Source of the DNA: Chrysomallon squamiferum
Lineage: Eukaryota; Mollusca; Gastropoda; Neomphalida; Peltospiridae
NCBI GenBank assembly: GCA_012295275.1
Contig: CM022679.1
Location: forward strand, 10,177,169 to 10,241,168
Reading direction: 5' to 3'
Length of the DNA: 64,000 bases
Below are positions 31,201-40,712 of the stretch, piece by piece; the first letter of the stretch is position 1; each line of letters opens with the position of its first letter. The position numbers were made by a program, and so were the translations under genes. The notes under the pieces are model-generated. The model was not told the origin of the DNA. It saw only the letters and a program-made list of their open reading frames with translations, and did no database searches.

Positions 31201-32327
31201 CAATGTAGTAATGTAGAATACTAATTTGTAAAACAAAGTAACACAGACTTTACTCTGTTTGAAGACTGAATTTTATGTTGTTTTTTTCCCACTATATTAT
31301 TGGTTGTAAACAAGTTTTATATTTCAAGAATGATTAAATTAACATTTAATTTATTTCCTACCAACTGCTGTTCTTTAAGCGAAGTGACTTTACCACTACG
31401 TTGCAAGTCCAATAATTTATCAGGTAATATTTAAATTGGACGACTGAAAACCATTAATCATTAAAACCTGCTGACTAAGCTGTTAGTCATAAGTCTCTGT
31501 ACTGGGTGACTTAACTGCTAGTCTTTTAAGTGCCTAAACTACTAATATTTAAATTCAGCATCTTAACCATCATTCTTTTAAATCTACTGACTAAACCAAC
31601 GTTTCGCTGTTACTGGCCTACACAACTGAAGATCTGTCCTATCGAGTATCACAACTCTGATTTGCTTACAGAGCCTGGAATTGCTAGATTTACTTATCTG
31701 CAGACGCTGGTATTCCTCTAATGACTGTTATGTAAATGGGCTGTTAACAATCACGCAAATGAACTTAATTATGTGCGAGTAATTGATAAGAAGAAACGGA
31801 AGAGAGAAAAAGATGAAGGGTTAAGTGAAAGCTATGAATAGGTCTTCATCAGTTCCCCACATGTTATTTTCGGTATGAGTAACTTCTTGTCAAGCTTTGT
31901 ATGGCTTTGATTAGCAGTCGCTTTGGAAGATTTAGTGCTAATGTGACTGTACTGATATCACTGTAATGATTTATAGTACTAACCAGAATTTGAATGTGTG
32001 TATGTGTGTTTGTATGTATGAATGGATGTTTATATGTTTGTGTTTGTGTTTGAATGTATGTATGAATGCATGTTTGTATGTGTTTGTATCCATGTATGTT
32101 TGTATTTAGGACTGAATATTCTGTTTTATGCATGTCAGATTAGATTATGTATGGAGACAATATTCAGGAAGGACTGGCACAAGAGGACAAAGTCCAGTCT
32201 CAACCTCACAATGTCACATGCTGCTGACAAGACTCAAATATTTAGCACTCATTTCTTCCCAGTCCAAAGGTAAACAACAATAACACTTAGTCATCAAGAC
32301 AACCTCATATATGTATGTTGTATGATT

Positions 32328-32374
<47 letters not shown>

Positions 32375-32572
32375 TATGTATATATGTTGTATGATTATGT
32401 ATGTATGTGTGTGTGTGTGTGAGTGTATGTGTGAAAGTATGTATGTATGTTGTATGATTATGTATGTATGTATGTATATATGTGTGTGTGAGTGTATGTA
32501 TGTGTGAAATTATGTATGTATGTTGTATGATTATGTATGTGTGTGTGTGTGAAATTATGTATGTATGTATAC

Positions 32573-32612
<40 letters not shown>

Positions 32613-33432
32613 GTATCTATGCATGTATGTGTGTGCATGCATGTACACATGTGTTACGTCATCTTCTATGACTAATACTTATTGTCTTGTATTATCTGTG
32701 ACATATCTAATTTATGTCATTCCCACTTGTGTCATTTTGTATGGATGGGCCTTTGGTCGTATGTTATCTGTAACTGCATATCAGATATTAAATTATATGC
32801 TTGAACCACTTAAAGGTCATTTAACTGTCTAAACCTGTATGCAGTTCTTCATGAGTAATAATAATAATAATACCCACACAGTTTTGTGTATGTGTATTGA
32901 TAAATTATTTTAATACAAAAACTAAAATATTATTTGTTTATTGTTGTTGTTATTATTTATTTATTTATTTTTATTTTTATTTTTAGTTGTGATTGTTGCT
33001 TTTAAAATAAAAATATCATTGTTACCATATTTAGTTATATCAATATATGTAATTCAAACTTGTTTGCACTAAATTAACTAAAATCAAAAACTGGGATATA
33101 ACTGATGCATGTGCACAGATAACACTCATAACTTCTTTTATATTGTCATCTAGTATTTGTGCATATTTATATTATTACTACTATTATTACCATTTAAATG
33201 CAGATGATTATGAACATAAAATAGAAACTTCTTAAATTAAAAATAAACTCAAACTAGGTAAATTTTTATAAACCTGAAAGGTTAATCTCAAGAAATAAAT
33301 AAATAAATAAATAAACATATCTTTAATAACAATTTAAAAAATAATTACAATAATTAATCTTTAAAATATTATTATTCTGGTTATAAATGGTCATGACATT
33401 AAATCAATTTTACTTACTCTCTCGCTCTCATT

Positions 33433-33467
<35 letters not shown>

Positions 33468-33736
33468 TTTGCACATTATTTTTCATTGATGCAAAACTGA
33501 AGCAATAAAAACAATGTTACAATATTCAATGTCGGGGAGTGATGACGTAACCAGCTGATTGCTGACACGATGTGTTCTGGGATTGTTGATAAACATGCAC
33601 CATATTTGGAATAAAATGTTACTACTTTCAACTTACTGTTTTTGTTGTGAACTTTCCCAACTTTCTGCAGCAACTTCTGGAGGGATGCAGTATCCTGCTC
33701 CTTGACAGTCTGTATCAGATCGTGATCCTTACCCAT
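8467..33736 (-). CDS. Caskin: Caskin (CASK-interacting scaffold protein), first two coding exons
   Basis: Caskins are neuronal and epithelial multidomain scaffolds (ankyrin repeats, SH3, two SAM domains) that bind the MAGUK CASK at synapses. Only the N-terminus lies here: exon 33736-33637 and exon 8518-8467, split by a 25,118-bp intron. Joined, they begin MGKDHDLIQTVKEQDTASLQ and continue through KKLNINFQDSDG. This matches the start of vertebrate Caskin1/2 (MGKEQELVQAVK... and KKINVNFQDPDG just before the first ankyrin repeat) in order, length and spacing. The split lysine codon (A + AA) fits exactly. An in-frame ATG at 33784 would add 16 residues, but 33736 has the better start context (AATATGG) and matches the family start. 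The ankyrin repeats and later domains lie beyond the left edge. Confidence 0.9.
8659..8707. repeat. AC microsatellite
   Basis: About 24 uninterrupted AC units, about 140 bp upstream (in gene direction) of Caskin exon 2. Confidence 0.9.
10798..11282. repeat. T-rich block followed by A-rich blocks
   Basis: Long T runs (10,798-10,877) are followed by A-rich DNA with AAATA units (10,918-11,165) and a pure A run (11,253-11,280). No features otherwise. Confidence 0.7.
11543..11602. repeat. Perfect 30-bp tandem duplication
   Basis: Two exact back-to-back copies of a 30-bp unit beginning AGTCTGAATTGTGAAGGAAG. The identity implies a very recent duplication. Confidence 0.9.
11690..11865. repeat. AAT/AGT triplet array
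   Basis: Imperfect triplet repeats of AAT with TAG and AAC interruptions, about 170 bp. Confidence 0.85.
12180..12560. other. Balanced-composition island in Caskin intron 1
   Basis: Within very AT-rich surroundings this stretch has normal complexity, CpGs (ATCCGGCGAGC) and homeodomain-like ATTA/TAAT cores near 12,450-12,475. Its left part carries an interspersed-repeat signature (12,270-12,292). It could be an enhancer, an old repeat, or both. No coding potential of note. Confidence 0.3.
14937..14998. repeat. CT microsatellite
   Basis: About 20 CT units with a few interruptions at the right end. Confidence 0.9.
15473..15770. repeat. Adjacent AC, CT and TA microsatellites
   Basis: An AC run (15,473-15,511), a CT block (15,558-15,662) and a TA run (15,733-15,770) within 300 bp. 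Confidence 0.9.
16750..17070. other. Balanced-composition island in Caskin intron 1
   Basis: About 320 bp of high-complexity sequence with the palindrome AAACGTTT, forkhead-like GTAAACA and a duplicated GATGGCTG. It borders a GT microsatellite (17,083-17,121). Open frames on the minus strand overlap each other and none resembles a known family. Candidate conserved noncoding element. Confidence 0.35.
17480..17790. other. Balanced-composition island with CpGs, Caskin intron 1
   Basis: High-complexity DNA with CpGs (ACGCGCGTAT), a CRE/AP-1-like TGCGTCAT, the palindrome CTGATCAG, a TCF-like ATCAAAGG next to a SOX-like ACAAAG, and a homeodomain core TAATTA. Candidate enhancer; no open frame of note. 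Confidence 0.35.
19327..19400. repeat. Short imperfect tandem repeat, CCACTGGACAT core
   Basis: Three copies of a roughly 24-bp unit with the core CACTGGAC. It gives a short repetitive frame (PLDILPKPLDIFLKSLD) with no other support for coding. Confidence 0.6.
22245..22600. other. Island with two POU octamer motifs, Caskin intron 1
   Basis: About 350 bp of balanced composition carrying ATGCAAAT at 22,258-22,265 and its reverse complement ATTTGCAT at 22,509-22,516, plus a near-octamer ATGCAAAC, a CpG cluster (ACGACGGCGAGG) and homeodomain-type ATTA cores. Octamers are bound by POU factors, many of them neuronal. Candidate enhancer; prediction only. Confidence 0.4.
22877..22947. repeat. GA microsatellite
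   Basis: About 35 GA units with one AA interruption near the left end. Confidence 0.95.
23690..24130. repeat. Probable degenerate interspersed repeat
   Basis: High-complexity DNA beginning with the string TTTATATGCACCTTCCCATA, also found at 12.27 kb, and with a diverged version (TTTGATATCACCTTCTCATA) 170 bp later. No intact coding frame. Family not recognised. Confidence 0.4.
26280..26530. other. Homeodomain-site-rich island with a MARE-like motif
   Basis: Repeated TAAT/ATTA cores (about 26,320-26,370 and 26,500) and TGCTGACTCAG at 26,516-26,526, matching 11 of 13 positions of a Maf recognition element. Candidate regulatory element inside Caskin intron 1. Confidence 0.3.
27224..27354. repeat. 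Imperfect 15-18 bp tandem repeat
   Basis: Seven or so copies of a unit with the core AGAGCTGCATCCACC or AGAGCTGGATCCACA. It keeps an open frame on both strands (RAASTRAGST on plus), as expected of a unit with a length divisible by three. Confidence 0.75.
27690..28200. other. Balanced-composition stretch in Caskin intron 1
   Basis: About 500 bp with a 143-codon open frame on the plus strand (27,693-28,124). The frame has no recognisable domain, no signal peptide and no splice context, so I treat the stretch as noncoding. It contains an NKX2-like CCACTTAAG. It may be a regulatory element or an old repeat. Confidence 0.25.
29040..29410. other. CpG-containing island in Caskin intron 1
   Basis: More GC than anything else in the intron, with CpGs (TTCGACTGCAACGC, TCGGCAGC, ACGTCG). 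It could be an alternative Caskin promoter or first exon, or an enhancer. Open frames exist on both strands but match no family I know. Confidence 0.35.
30090..30540. other. High-complexity island with a 46-codon open frame
   Basis: Distinct from its AT-rich flanks, with several CpGs (GTTACGTGCA, CTGCGACTT, TCGTGTTGATCGG). A plus-strand frame at 30,395-30,535 reads MAFVIVFDHCLLVLSDEEEK and on to a TGA. Its hydrophobic-then-acidic start loosely recalls N-termini of PIF/Harbinger nucleases, but the rest of such a protein is absent. A transposon relic or a noncoding element are both possible. Confidence 0.25.
31465..31640. repeat. Very degenerate tandem repeat
   Basis: Five or six diverged units of 27-37 bp around a core like TGACTAAGCTGTTAGTC then TTAAGT. 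Old and frame-broken. Confidence 0.4.
32308..32640. repeat. GT/TATG microsatellite block
   Basis: Repeated GT runs with ATGTATGTTGTATGATTATGT islands recurring four times at roughly 60-90 bp spacing, ending in a TA run (32,579-32,610). The islands form a higher-order repeat. Confidence 0.85.
33637..33736 (-). CDS. Caskin: Caskin exon 1 (first coding exon)
   Basis: One hundred coding bases: 33 codons, MGKDHDLIQTVKEQDTASLQ then KLLQKVGKVHNKN, plus one base of a split lysine codon at a perfect GTAAGT donor. The frame stays open upstream to another ATG at 33784 (MSERKYSVL...), which has a weak context; the upstream part contains TTTTAG, so an acceptor for a 5' UTR exon there is also possible. 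Downstream in the intron the frame runs on as noncoding readthrough. Confidence 0.88.
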
Positions 33737-34076
33737 ATTTGAAATTCCTAAAATTTTCAAAACTGAATATTTTCTCTCACTCATTCATTTTGAGATATAT
33801 TCCCGTACGTTGATATCACCACGTCTATCGAATCACCTGCTGAAATATTCGAACCAGGATAGGCGCGAATACAGCTGCGTTGAAACGCTGGTAACTTCAC
33901 TGATTCTTTGTGTGCCGTCTCGCCGGTAACAAATTACTTTCCATTTCTGTATGAATGCGCTTTTCGGAATATATTTTCAGTCAAAATAATTAAATAATCC
34001 ACGGTACACAACTTTCTTATTTCTCACCTGGACAATTAAACCTTGTCCCTTTTTTTCTCTTTTAGAGAAATGCTCT

Positions 34077-34088
34077 ACGCCTGCGCAT
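34077..34088 (-). promoter_or_regulatory. NRF1-like binding site
   Basis: On the minus strand this reads ATGCGCAGGCGT, close to the NRF1 core GCGCAnGCGC. It lies about 340 bp upstream of the Caskin start codon in the CpG-containing patch. Confidence 0.5.
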
Positions 34089-34095
34089 GTCACGA

Positions 34096-34102
34096 CCAAT
34101 CA
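34096..34102 (+). promoter_or_regulatory. CCAAT box (NF-Y type)
   Basis: CCAATCA, the NF-Y core with its preferred flank, 8 bp from the NRF1-like site. The pairing of the two sites in a CpG patch upstream of a first exon is typical of TATA-less promoters. Confidence 0.45.
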
Positions 34103-34760
34103 AAGGCTCCGTTACAATATCTCACCTAATGTTTGCCGGTGTGGTGGACCTCTTTAAGGCCCTATATGGGAAACATAGTGTTTTTTTCTTTTAATTATTA
34201 ATTTTGTTTTTGTTTATTTATAGTTGATATTAATCACAGCAGGAGTTTTTTTTTTCTTTCCTTCCTTTGTCTTTTTTTTTTTCTATTTATTTTTCTATTT
34301 TTTAATTTTTAATTTTAATTTTAATTTATTTTTTATTATTATCACTACTAATTTAAAAAAAAAGAAATTATATTTGTACTTGACAGTTGTAAGTATGAAA
34401 TTTCTTAATTAATTACCATTTGACTATAGTATTCATTCATTCATTCATTTAGTAAGTTGGGTTGTTTCAGGAGGGTTTTTTTTTTTTTTTTTTTTTTTTT
34501 TTGTGTTCTTCTTCTTTATTTACTGTTAACTAATCTTCAAGGATTATTATTATATTTATTATTTCTGAGAGACTGGATGGCACATATCATTATGTTTAAC
34601 CTGCTTAAAACCTAGTCACGATTTTGACTTTTCTTACAGTTGTAGTAATTTTTTAAGGAGTCATTGTACACTGATATATTATATTACATCTAAACTGGTG
34701 CAAATGAACTAGGCAGACTAGATCCTGCATTCTGTCACACATGAAGCCATACAAATTACA

Positions 34761-35366
34761 GTCAAGTCTTCATGTCAGGACTCTGAACACAAAAATATAG
34801 TCAACTCTTCAAGCCAGTACTCTAAACTTAAAACTACAGTCAACTCTTCAAGCCAGGACTCTAAACATCAAACTGTAGTCAACTCTTCAAGCCAGGACTC
34901 TAAACATCAAACTGTAGTCAACTCTTCAAGCCAGGACTCTAAACTCAAAACTAGAGTCAACTCTTCAAGTCAGAACTCTAAACACCAAACTGTAGTCAAC
35001 TCTTCAAGTCAGAACTATAAATATAAAACTACAGTCAACTCTTCAAGCCAGGATTCTAAACACAAAACTATAGTCAACTCTTCAAGCCAGGACTCTAAAC
35101 ATCAAACTATAGTCAACACTTCAAGCCATTACTCTAAACTTAAAACTATAGTCAATACTTCAAGCCATTACTCTAAACATCAAACTATAGTCAACACTTC
35201 AAGCCATTACTCTAAACATCAAAACTACAGTCAAACTCTTCAAGCCATTACTCTAAACTTAAAACTACAGTCAACTCTTCAAGCCAGTACTCTACACACA
35301 AAACTACAGTCAAACACTTCAAGCCTGAACTGTAAAAATAAAACTACAATCAAATCTTCAAAACCA
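34761..35366. repeat. 39-bp minisatellite, about 15.5 copies
   Basis: Units start GTCAACTCTTCAAGCCAGGA and continue CTCTAAACATCAAACTATA. Spacing is exactly 39 bp for the first twelve units, then 40, 40, 39 and 39. One plus-strand frame is free of stops across the whole array and beyond (34,722-35,435) but contains no ATG. Confidence 0.92.
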
Positions 35367-35582
35367 CGTAAGTACAGAGTGTGGTGTTTTTGTATTGTGT
35401 GCTATTACAGTGAAACCTGCTACTGTAATCTAAGTTGAGTGATTAACTTAATGAGGTGTTACCTACCCTGGCTTGAGTTCAGTGATTAACTAATGACCGT
35501 TACACAAGTGCTAATCATTCTGTAATCTGAGTTCAGTGTAAGCTGTAGTGTCAGTCTGCAAATCTGCAGAGTAGACGTCATC

Positions 35583-35588
<6 letters not shown>

Positions 35589-35618
<30 letters not shown>

Positions 35619-35802
35619 ATATGTGCATATGAGTGTGTCTGAATGTGTGTGTGTATGTGTGTATATGTGTTTGTGTCTATGTGTGTAAGTGTGTGTGTGT
35701 ATGTGTATGTGTGTGTGTGTGTCTGTGTGTGTACTATCTGTGTATATCAGTGTGTCTATATGTAAATGTGTGTGTGTGTGTTATGTGTGTGTGTGTCCCA
35801 AT

Positions 35803-35847
<45 letters not shown>

Positions 35848-35855
35848 TGTGAATG
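35589..35855. repeat. GT microsatellite block
   Basis: Several GT runs separated by ATGTGTATA-type islands; the longest runs are near 35,589 and 35,811-35,843. Confidence 0.9.
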
Positions 35856-36800
35856 TATATAATGTAATGTATGAATGTAAGTGTATATTTATCTGTGTAT
35901 GTATGTATATATATATATGTAATGCTGGAATGTGTTATATATAATATATTTGAATTATGTGTTTTTTTTATTTTTTAAATTTAAGATGACATTCATTTCT
36001 TTTTGGGAATTATGTTAACCATAATGAGAGCATCTCCATTTAGGAAATTTTTGATGTGCATCTGAAGGTTATCAGATGTTAAAAGGAGAAACTTTATATT
36101 TAAGATTATTTTTTTATTATTTATTCTTTATTTATTATTTGTTGTTGTTGTTGTTGTTCTTCTTCTTCTTCATGTTTTGTTATTATAGTAATAATAATTA
36201 TTATTATATTATTATTTTAAATAATTATTTTGATTCAGAAATTAAAATAATAGGCATATTTTCTAAGATTAAATAAATTCAATTCATCTTTTTTTATATA
36301 AATATATATATATGTATATATATATATAGACTGAGATGACTAATGACTCAAGAGTTACTCCCCTTTCCATTCAATCCTTTTTTTTTTCTAAGTTTTATAA
36401 TAAAACTAATAGTAATAATATTAAATACACACACATAAATAGTCATGTTTCATATCCATACAACTAGAAATACACATGCGCACATGCACACACAAATATA
36501 TAATTTTAAAACCTATTCTTATAACCTTGGCAACATCGTATGCCAACAGTTAAACCAATATATCAGCACATGGCCTTCCTCTCTTCTGGTCTGAGCAGAC
36601 GTCAATTAGTTTCAATTCAGGCACAGAATCTGATAGCTAATTTGATTGGTACAAATTATACCTCGCTGTAACAGACTCACTGCATTAACCTTGACTCATC
36701 TGATAAATGTTGTCTGAATTCCTCTTAATTTGTACAAATTAAACATCAAAACCAGTGAATCCAGCATTCCAGGAAAAAACAGAAATGTTTTGAAAAAATA

Positions 36801-36974
36801 GTTAACATCTTAATTCCGGTGTTACATATGACACATTGATGATAATATCAAAAAACATATGAAATGGGTAAACCCTGAACTGATGTTTTGGATGTGCCAC
36901 ATCAATGTTGGGAAAAAGTTAACCCCTTAACTCCTGTATCATGTATGACACATGATTTAGAGACAATATCAAAA
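36801..36974. repeat. Two diverged copies of a TTAAC...TGACACA unit
   Basis: GTTAACATCTTAATTCCGGT (36,801) and GTTAACCCCTTAACTCCTGT (36,918) each lead into ACATATGACACA or ATGTATGACACA and end in ATATCAAAA. The period is 117 bp. The starts resemble the terminal repeat of the element at 37,469. Confidence 0.6.
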
Positions 36975-36983
36975 TTATATATA

Positions 36984-37019
<36 letters not shown>

Positions 37020-37093
37020 GTAAATTATAAACATGAAATCCTTTGAAAAATATAATTTTAATATAAAGCTTCACATTTATTACTGTATTATTG

Positions 37094-37127
<34 letters not shown>

Positions 37128-37468
37128 TTATTATGAGTTTAAATTTGTGTGTGCACACATTTGCAAGTACACATGCTTTTGTCTGTATATGTATGTAAGT
37201 ATGTATATATGCATGTACGTATGTATGTGTGTATGTACGTATGTACATATGTTTGTATGTATGTATGTATTTTTTATGTGTTGTGTGTATGTATTACACT
37301 TGTATTATGTATGTAACTATGTATGTATGTATCTGTATATGTATGTACGTACGTATGAAAAAGAAAAGAAACACTGAGAATTTTCAATCCATATTTTTTA
37401 TTAATTGTCATATAAAAATGAGTACTCCCTGATCTTACATCCTGCACTACCTGCCTCTGCTACAGTGG

Positions 37469-37530
37469 TTAACCCTTTCACTTCTGTGTGTCACGTTGCC
37501 GATGGACAATACAGTCAGTGAAAGGGTTAA
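37469..37530. mobile_element. Miniature piggyBac-type element (MITE) with TTAA target duplication
   Basis: A 54-bp core flanked on both sides by TTAA. Terminal inverted repeats are perfect over 10 bp: CCCTTTCACT on the left and AGTGAAAGGG on the right, so that TTAA plus repeat is 14 bp of perfect inversion. TTAA duplications with CCCT-starting termini are the hallmark of piggyBac transposons. It has no coding capacity, so it would depend on a transposase elsewhere. Confidence 0.65.
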
Positions 37531-37611
37531 AAAAAAAAAAAAAAGGAGGGGGGGAATAAGTTATGTGATTGATTTGTTTGGCTCAGGTATAATAAATCCA
37601 CTCTTTAATGC

Positions 37612-37676
<65 letters not shown>

Positions 37677-37697
37677 TTTTTTTTTTTTTTTTTTTTT
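37612..37697. repeat. TTA then TTTA array and T run
   Basis: About 11 TTA units, about 9 TTTA units and a run of T, in that order. Confidence 0.9.
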
Positions 37698-37740
37698 ATT
37701 ATTATTGTTTAATATTTTCAGTTCTGTTTTAATATTTTGC

Positions 37741-37776
37741 TGCAAGCACTTTAGCTTCTGGGTTCAAATCTCAAAA
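37741..37776. repeat. Possible truncated tRNA-derived SINE fragment
   Basis: GCAAGCACTTTAGCTTCTGG then GTTCAAATCTC resembles the 3' half of a tRNA-like SINE head, with a good match to the pol III B box (GGTTCRANYCY). No A box or full cloverleaf is visible, so a functional tRNA is ruled out. The match is short and could be chance. Confidence 0.25.
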
Positions 37777-38163
37777 TTAATTAAAATAATTAAAAAAAAC
37801 ACAAAAAGTCCAACAGATTCTGCAAAACTGTTTCATATTTTCATTATTATTCTCACTTAAATAGTGCTAATACAATCAAACTGAGTAAGGTAATAATAAA
37901 TAAATATGTAATATTTAACTCTATCATATTCGTTATGCAATACTGTGATACATATCATAAATGTAGTCATTTTATATAAATTATTATCCATACATTCACT
38001 TTACGATTATTATCTGATTTCATTTACTATTTGTTTTTAAACATACAAATAATGTAACAATAATAATAATTTTAAACTGCATTTTATAAAAGTGGATTTA
38101 TTATGAAAAAAAGCCAACATTATCAGGTTTAATTGAATCTGATGAAAATCAGTTGAGCAAATT

Positions 38164-38190
38164 AAAATAATAACAATAATAATAATAATC

Positions 38191-38229
<39 letters not shown>
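38164..38229. repeat. ATA triplet array
   Basis: About 20 units, with C interruptions on the left. Confidence 0.9.
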
Positions 38230-39829
38230 TGTGGATGAATGAACCAAATATACAAAACTGAAACCAATGTTTTTAATAAAAAGCATGCAGACATATAAAA
38301 ACAAGTATGGTTTTACAATAAAAGTTATTTTAATTTTTTTTTTTACATTTTCCTTCTGCATTTCGGTAGCTAAAATACAGAACAAGCGAAAATAAACTTT
38401 TTGGCAAAGCAAAGTGAGAACAAAAATGACTAAAAATATATTCTTGTGACCAAGATTAAAATGTTAAATATTTTGAACGTTTACTTGAATTTAAACATAA
38501 GCAACATGCTAGTTTGAGAAAATATACTCAATTTTTCAGCTTATGGATGTTTTCTAATGATTTAAAAAAATTAAATATGCATCTCTTTATTCATAAAGTA
38601 CAAAAAATGGAATAATATTTTGTTATTTTGGTAAACTCCAAGTTTATTTGTTTAGTGGTAGGTAAAAAAAAAAAAAGAAAATGTAAACAATTTATACTAC
38701 TCATTGATCTTAATAAATGTGTAATTACTATATATATGAACTTTTATTCCACCTCCCATAAATAAATAAATAAAAGTTTCTGGCTATAAAAACATGTAGA
38801 TTAATCTTTAGTGGGGCTTTTTTTTTCTCTTTTTATATTTAATAAAAATGAACAATTTCTTTTCTCTTGATAATAATTTTTCAAAAATTAAACTGAAACT
38901 CTTTGACAATAATAACTTTTTACCTTAAATAATTCAGTTGTTTGTTATCTTTTCAAAGAGCAGCCTTAATATATATTTTTTTATATACCTACCACCAAAC
39001 AGTAAAATTAAAGTTGCAACCTTGTTCATAAATAAATAAACATTTGGTAAAATTTGACAGTCTGCTGATATGTAACTTTTAAAAACAATTTTATATATGT
39101 ATATATATATAATATGATGTATATATTAATAAATAAAAATTTGTAATCTATAAAGAGTAAACAAATGTTTATTAAAATGAATCACATTAAAATATTGCAC
39201 AAATTTTAAATTCCTAAATATTATGGTTAGAGATCAGCTGGGGTTTTATTTTTAAATTATTTTTTATTTATTTATTTATTATTATTAGCTTTTCCCCGAT
39301 TTTTATATAAAAAATTATATATATTTTTATACAGGCAATAATAATAGCAAATTATTTAATAAATGATTTAATAAGTTTTATAATAATTTTATTTTTAGAC
39401 CAGAAAAATGGCTCATTACAGTTTTGAATTTCAAAGACCATGGTATGTGTTGCTCTGTAAGCATCCAGAAAATAATTTATGACAATAATTAAAATAATAA
39501 TAATAATAATAATTTCATTTATCTAAATTTTAGATAATACGGAAAAAAAACCAAAAAAAACCCCAATATTATTAAAAATAATAATAATTAAAATTAAAAT
39601 AAAGAAAAAAATATAAACAATTTAAATAAAATAAATAAATATGTAAATGGAAATAGAATTTTCTTTCCAATAATTGTATTATTAACATTGCATATAATTG
39701 TGTAAGTTAAAGAACACAGAACTTTCTTTGATCTTTACAACTGATTTATATTCAACAAAATAATTTGATATCTCCAACAAAATTATTTTTATTTACCTCA
39801 GCTGATATGTAACCATAGGCATTAATAAT

Positions 39830-39861
<32 letters not shown>

Positions 39862-40404
39862 TTTAAATAAACAACTAGGACAAAAACATAAATATACAAA
39901 TGAACCAGATGTAATGAATTTAAAAAAAAAAAAAACAAGAGAGAGATAATTCAAATATTTACAAAAGAATAAATAATTTTAAAAAATGGAAAGAAATGAA
40001 ATGAAATGAAATAAATACATAGGCTCCTAATAAACAAATAAATAAATAAATAAATAAAAACATAGGCTCTTACTAAATAAATAACTACATCCCTGGTAGA
40101 TAAAAAATAAACATTATGCAAGGTAAATAAGTTAATAAGTTAATGATAAATTCATGAATAAGATCTGTCAACTATCTCTTTAGGCGGGTTATGCATGACC
40201 TTGTAGAATAAGTTAATCAAATCAGTTTATGCAGTGAGTACTACAATTTATACAACCAATCTATAAAACTATAGATATCACGAACTTTGTAATGAAGGCA
40301 TTAGGGGGTGCAGACCACAATTGACAAATCGGTTGCCGTTTAAAAAATGAAAAATTTTAAAAACATAGAGAAAGAAATGAAATAAAAACACAAAGAATGA
40401 AAAG

Positions 40405-40442
<38 letters not shown>

Positions 40443-40614
40443 AGAAACACATTTTCACAAAGAAACCAGTCATTTCTGTGTGTTTACTATCACATTGGTG
40501 TTTTTTTATATTTTTTTTAAAACAAAATCTTTTATGTCTGAGCTACAAGATTTATGTTCTGTGTTGTACATGTTGAACAAATATACAAGAATAAATTTAA
40601 CAACTTCTGTTGTT

Positions 40615-40712
40615 GACGATAACGATGATGATGATGATGATGATGATGTGGTGATGATGATGATGATGATGATGGTAGTAGTCATGATGGTGGTGGTCTA
40701 TTGTGTTAGCTG
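40615..40712. repeat. GAT/ATG triplet array
   Basis: About 25 GAT units grading into GGT. The frames would give poly-Asp or poly-Met and are artefacts. Confidence 0.9.

Larger units (their letters stand above)
8519..33636 (-). other. Caskin intron 1 (25 kb)
   Basis: Bounded by the GTAAGT donor of exon 1 and the CATTTCAG acceptor of exon 2. It is mostly AT-rich DNA with homopolymers and microsatellites. Several islands of more balanced composition are listed separately as candidate regulatory elements. I found no convincing exon of another gene on either strand; open frames in this interval are short, repeat-derived or lack family resemblance. Long first introns with regulatory islands are usual for neuronal scaffold genes. 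Confidence 0.6.
33737..34170 (-). promoter_or_regulatory. Candidate Caskin promoter and 5' UTR region
   Basis: This stretch directly upstream of Caskin exon 1 is the least AT-rich part of the left half of the window and holds about 20 CpG dinucleotides in the 330 bp 33,800-34,130, while CpG is rare in the surrounding DNA. It carries NRF1-like and CCAAT sites next to each other. No TATA box stands out, consistent with a CpG-type housekeeping or neuronal promoter. Its position and composition support a promoter; direction and start site are inferred. Confidence 0.6.

Noticed and set aside
32214-32832. Open frames on both strands around the GT/TATG block
   Set aside because: Microsatellite artefacts.
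33737-33784. Upstream in-frame ATG of Caskin (adds 16 residues)
   Set aside because: Weak start context, overlaps an out-of-frame ATG, and the family begins at MGK.
37741-37776. A tRNA gene
   Set aside because: Only a B-box-like string is present; no cloverleaf can be drawn.
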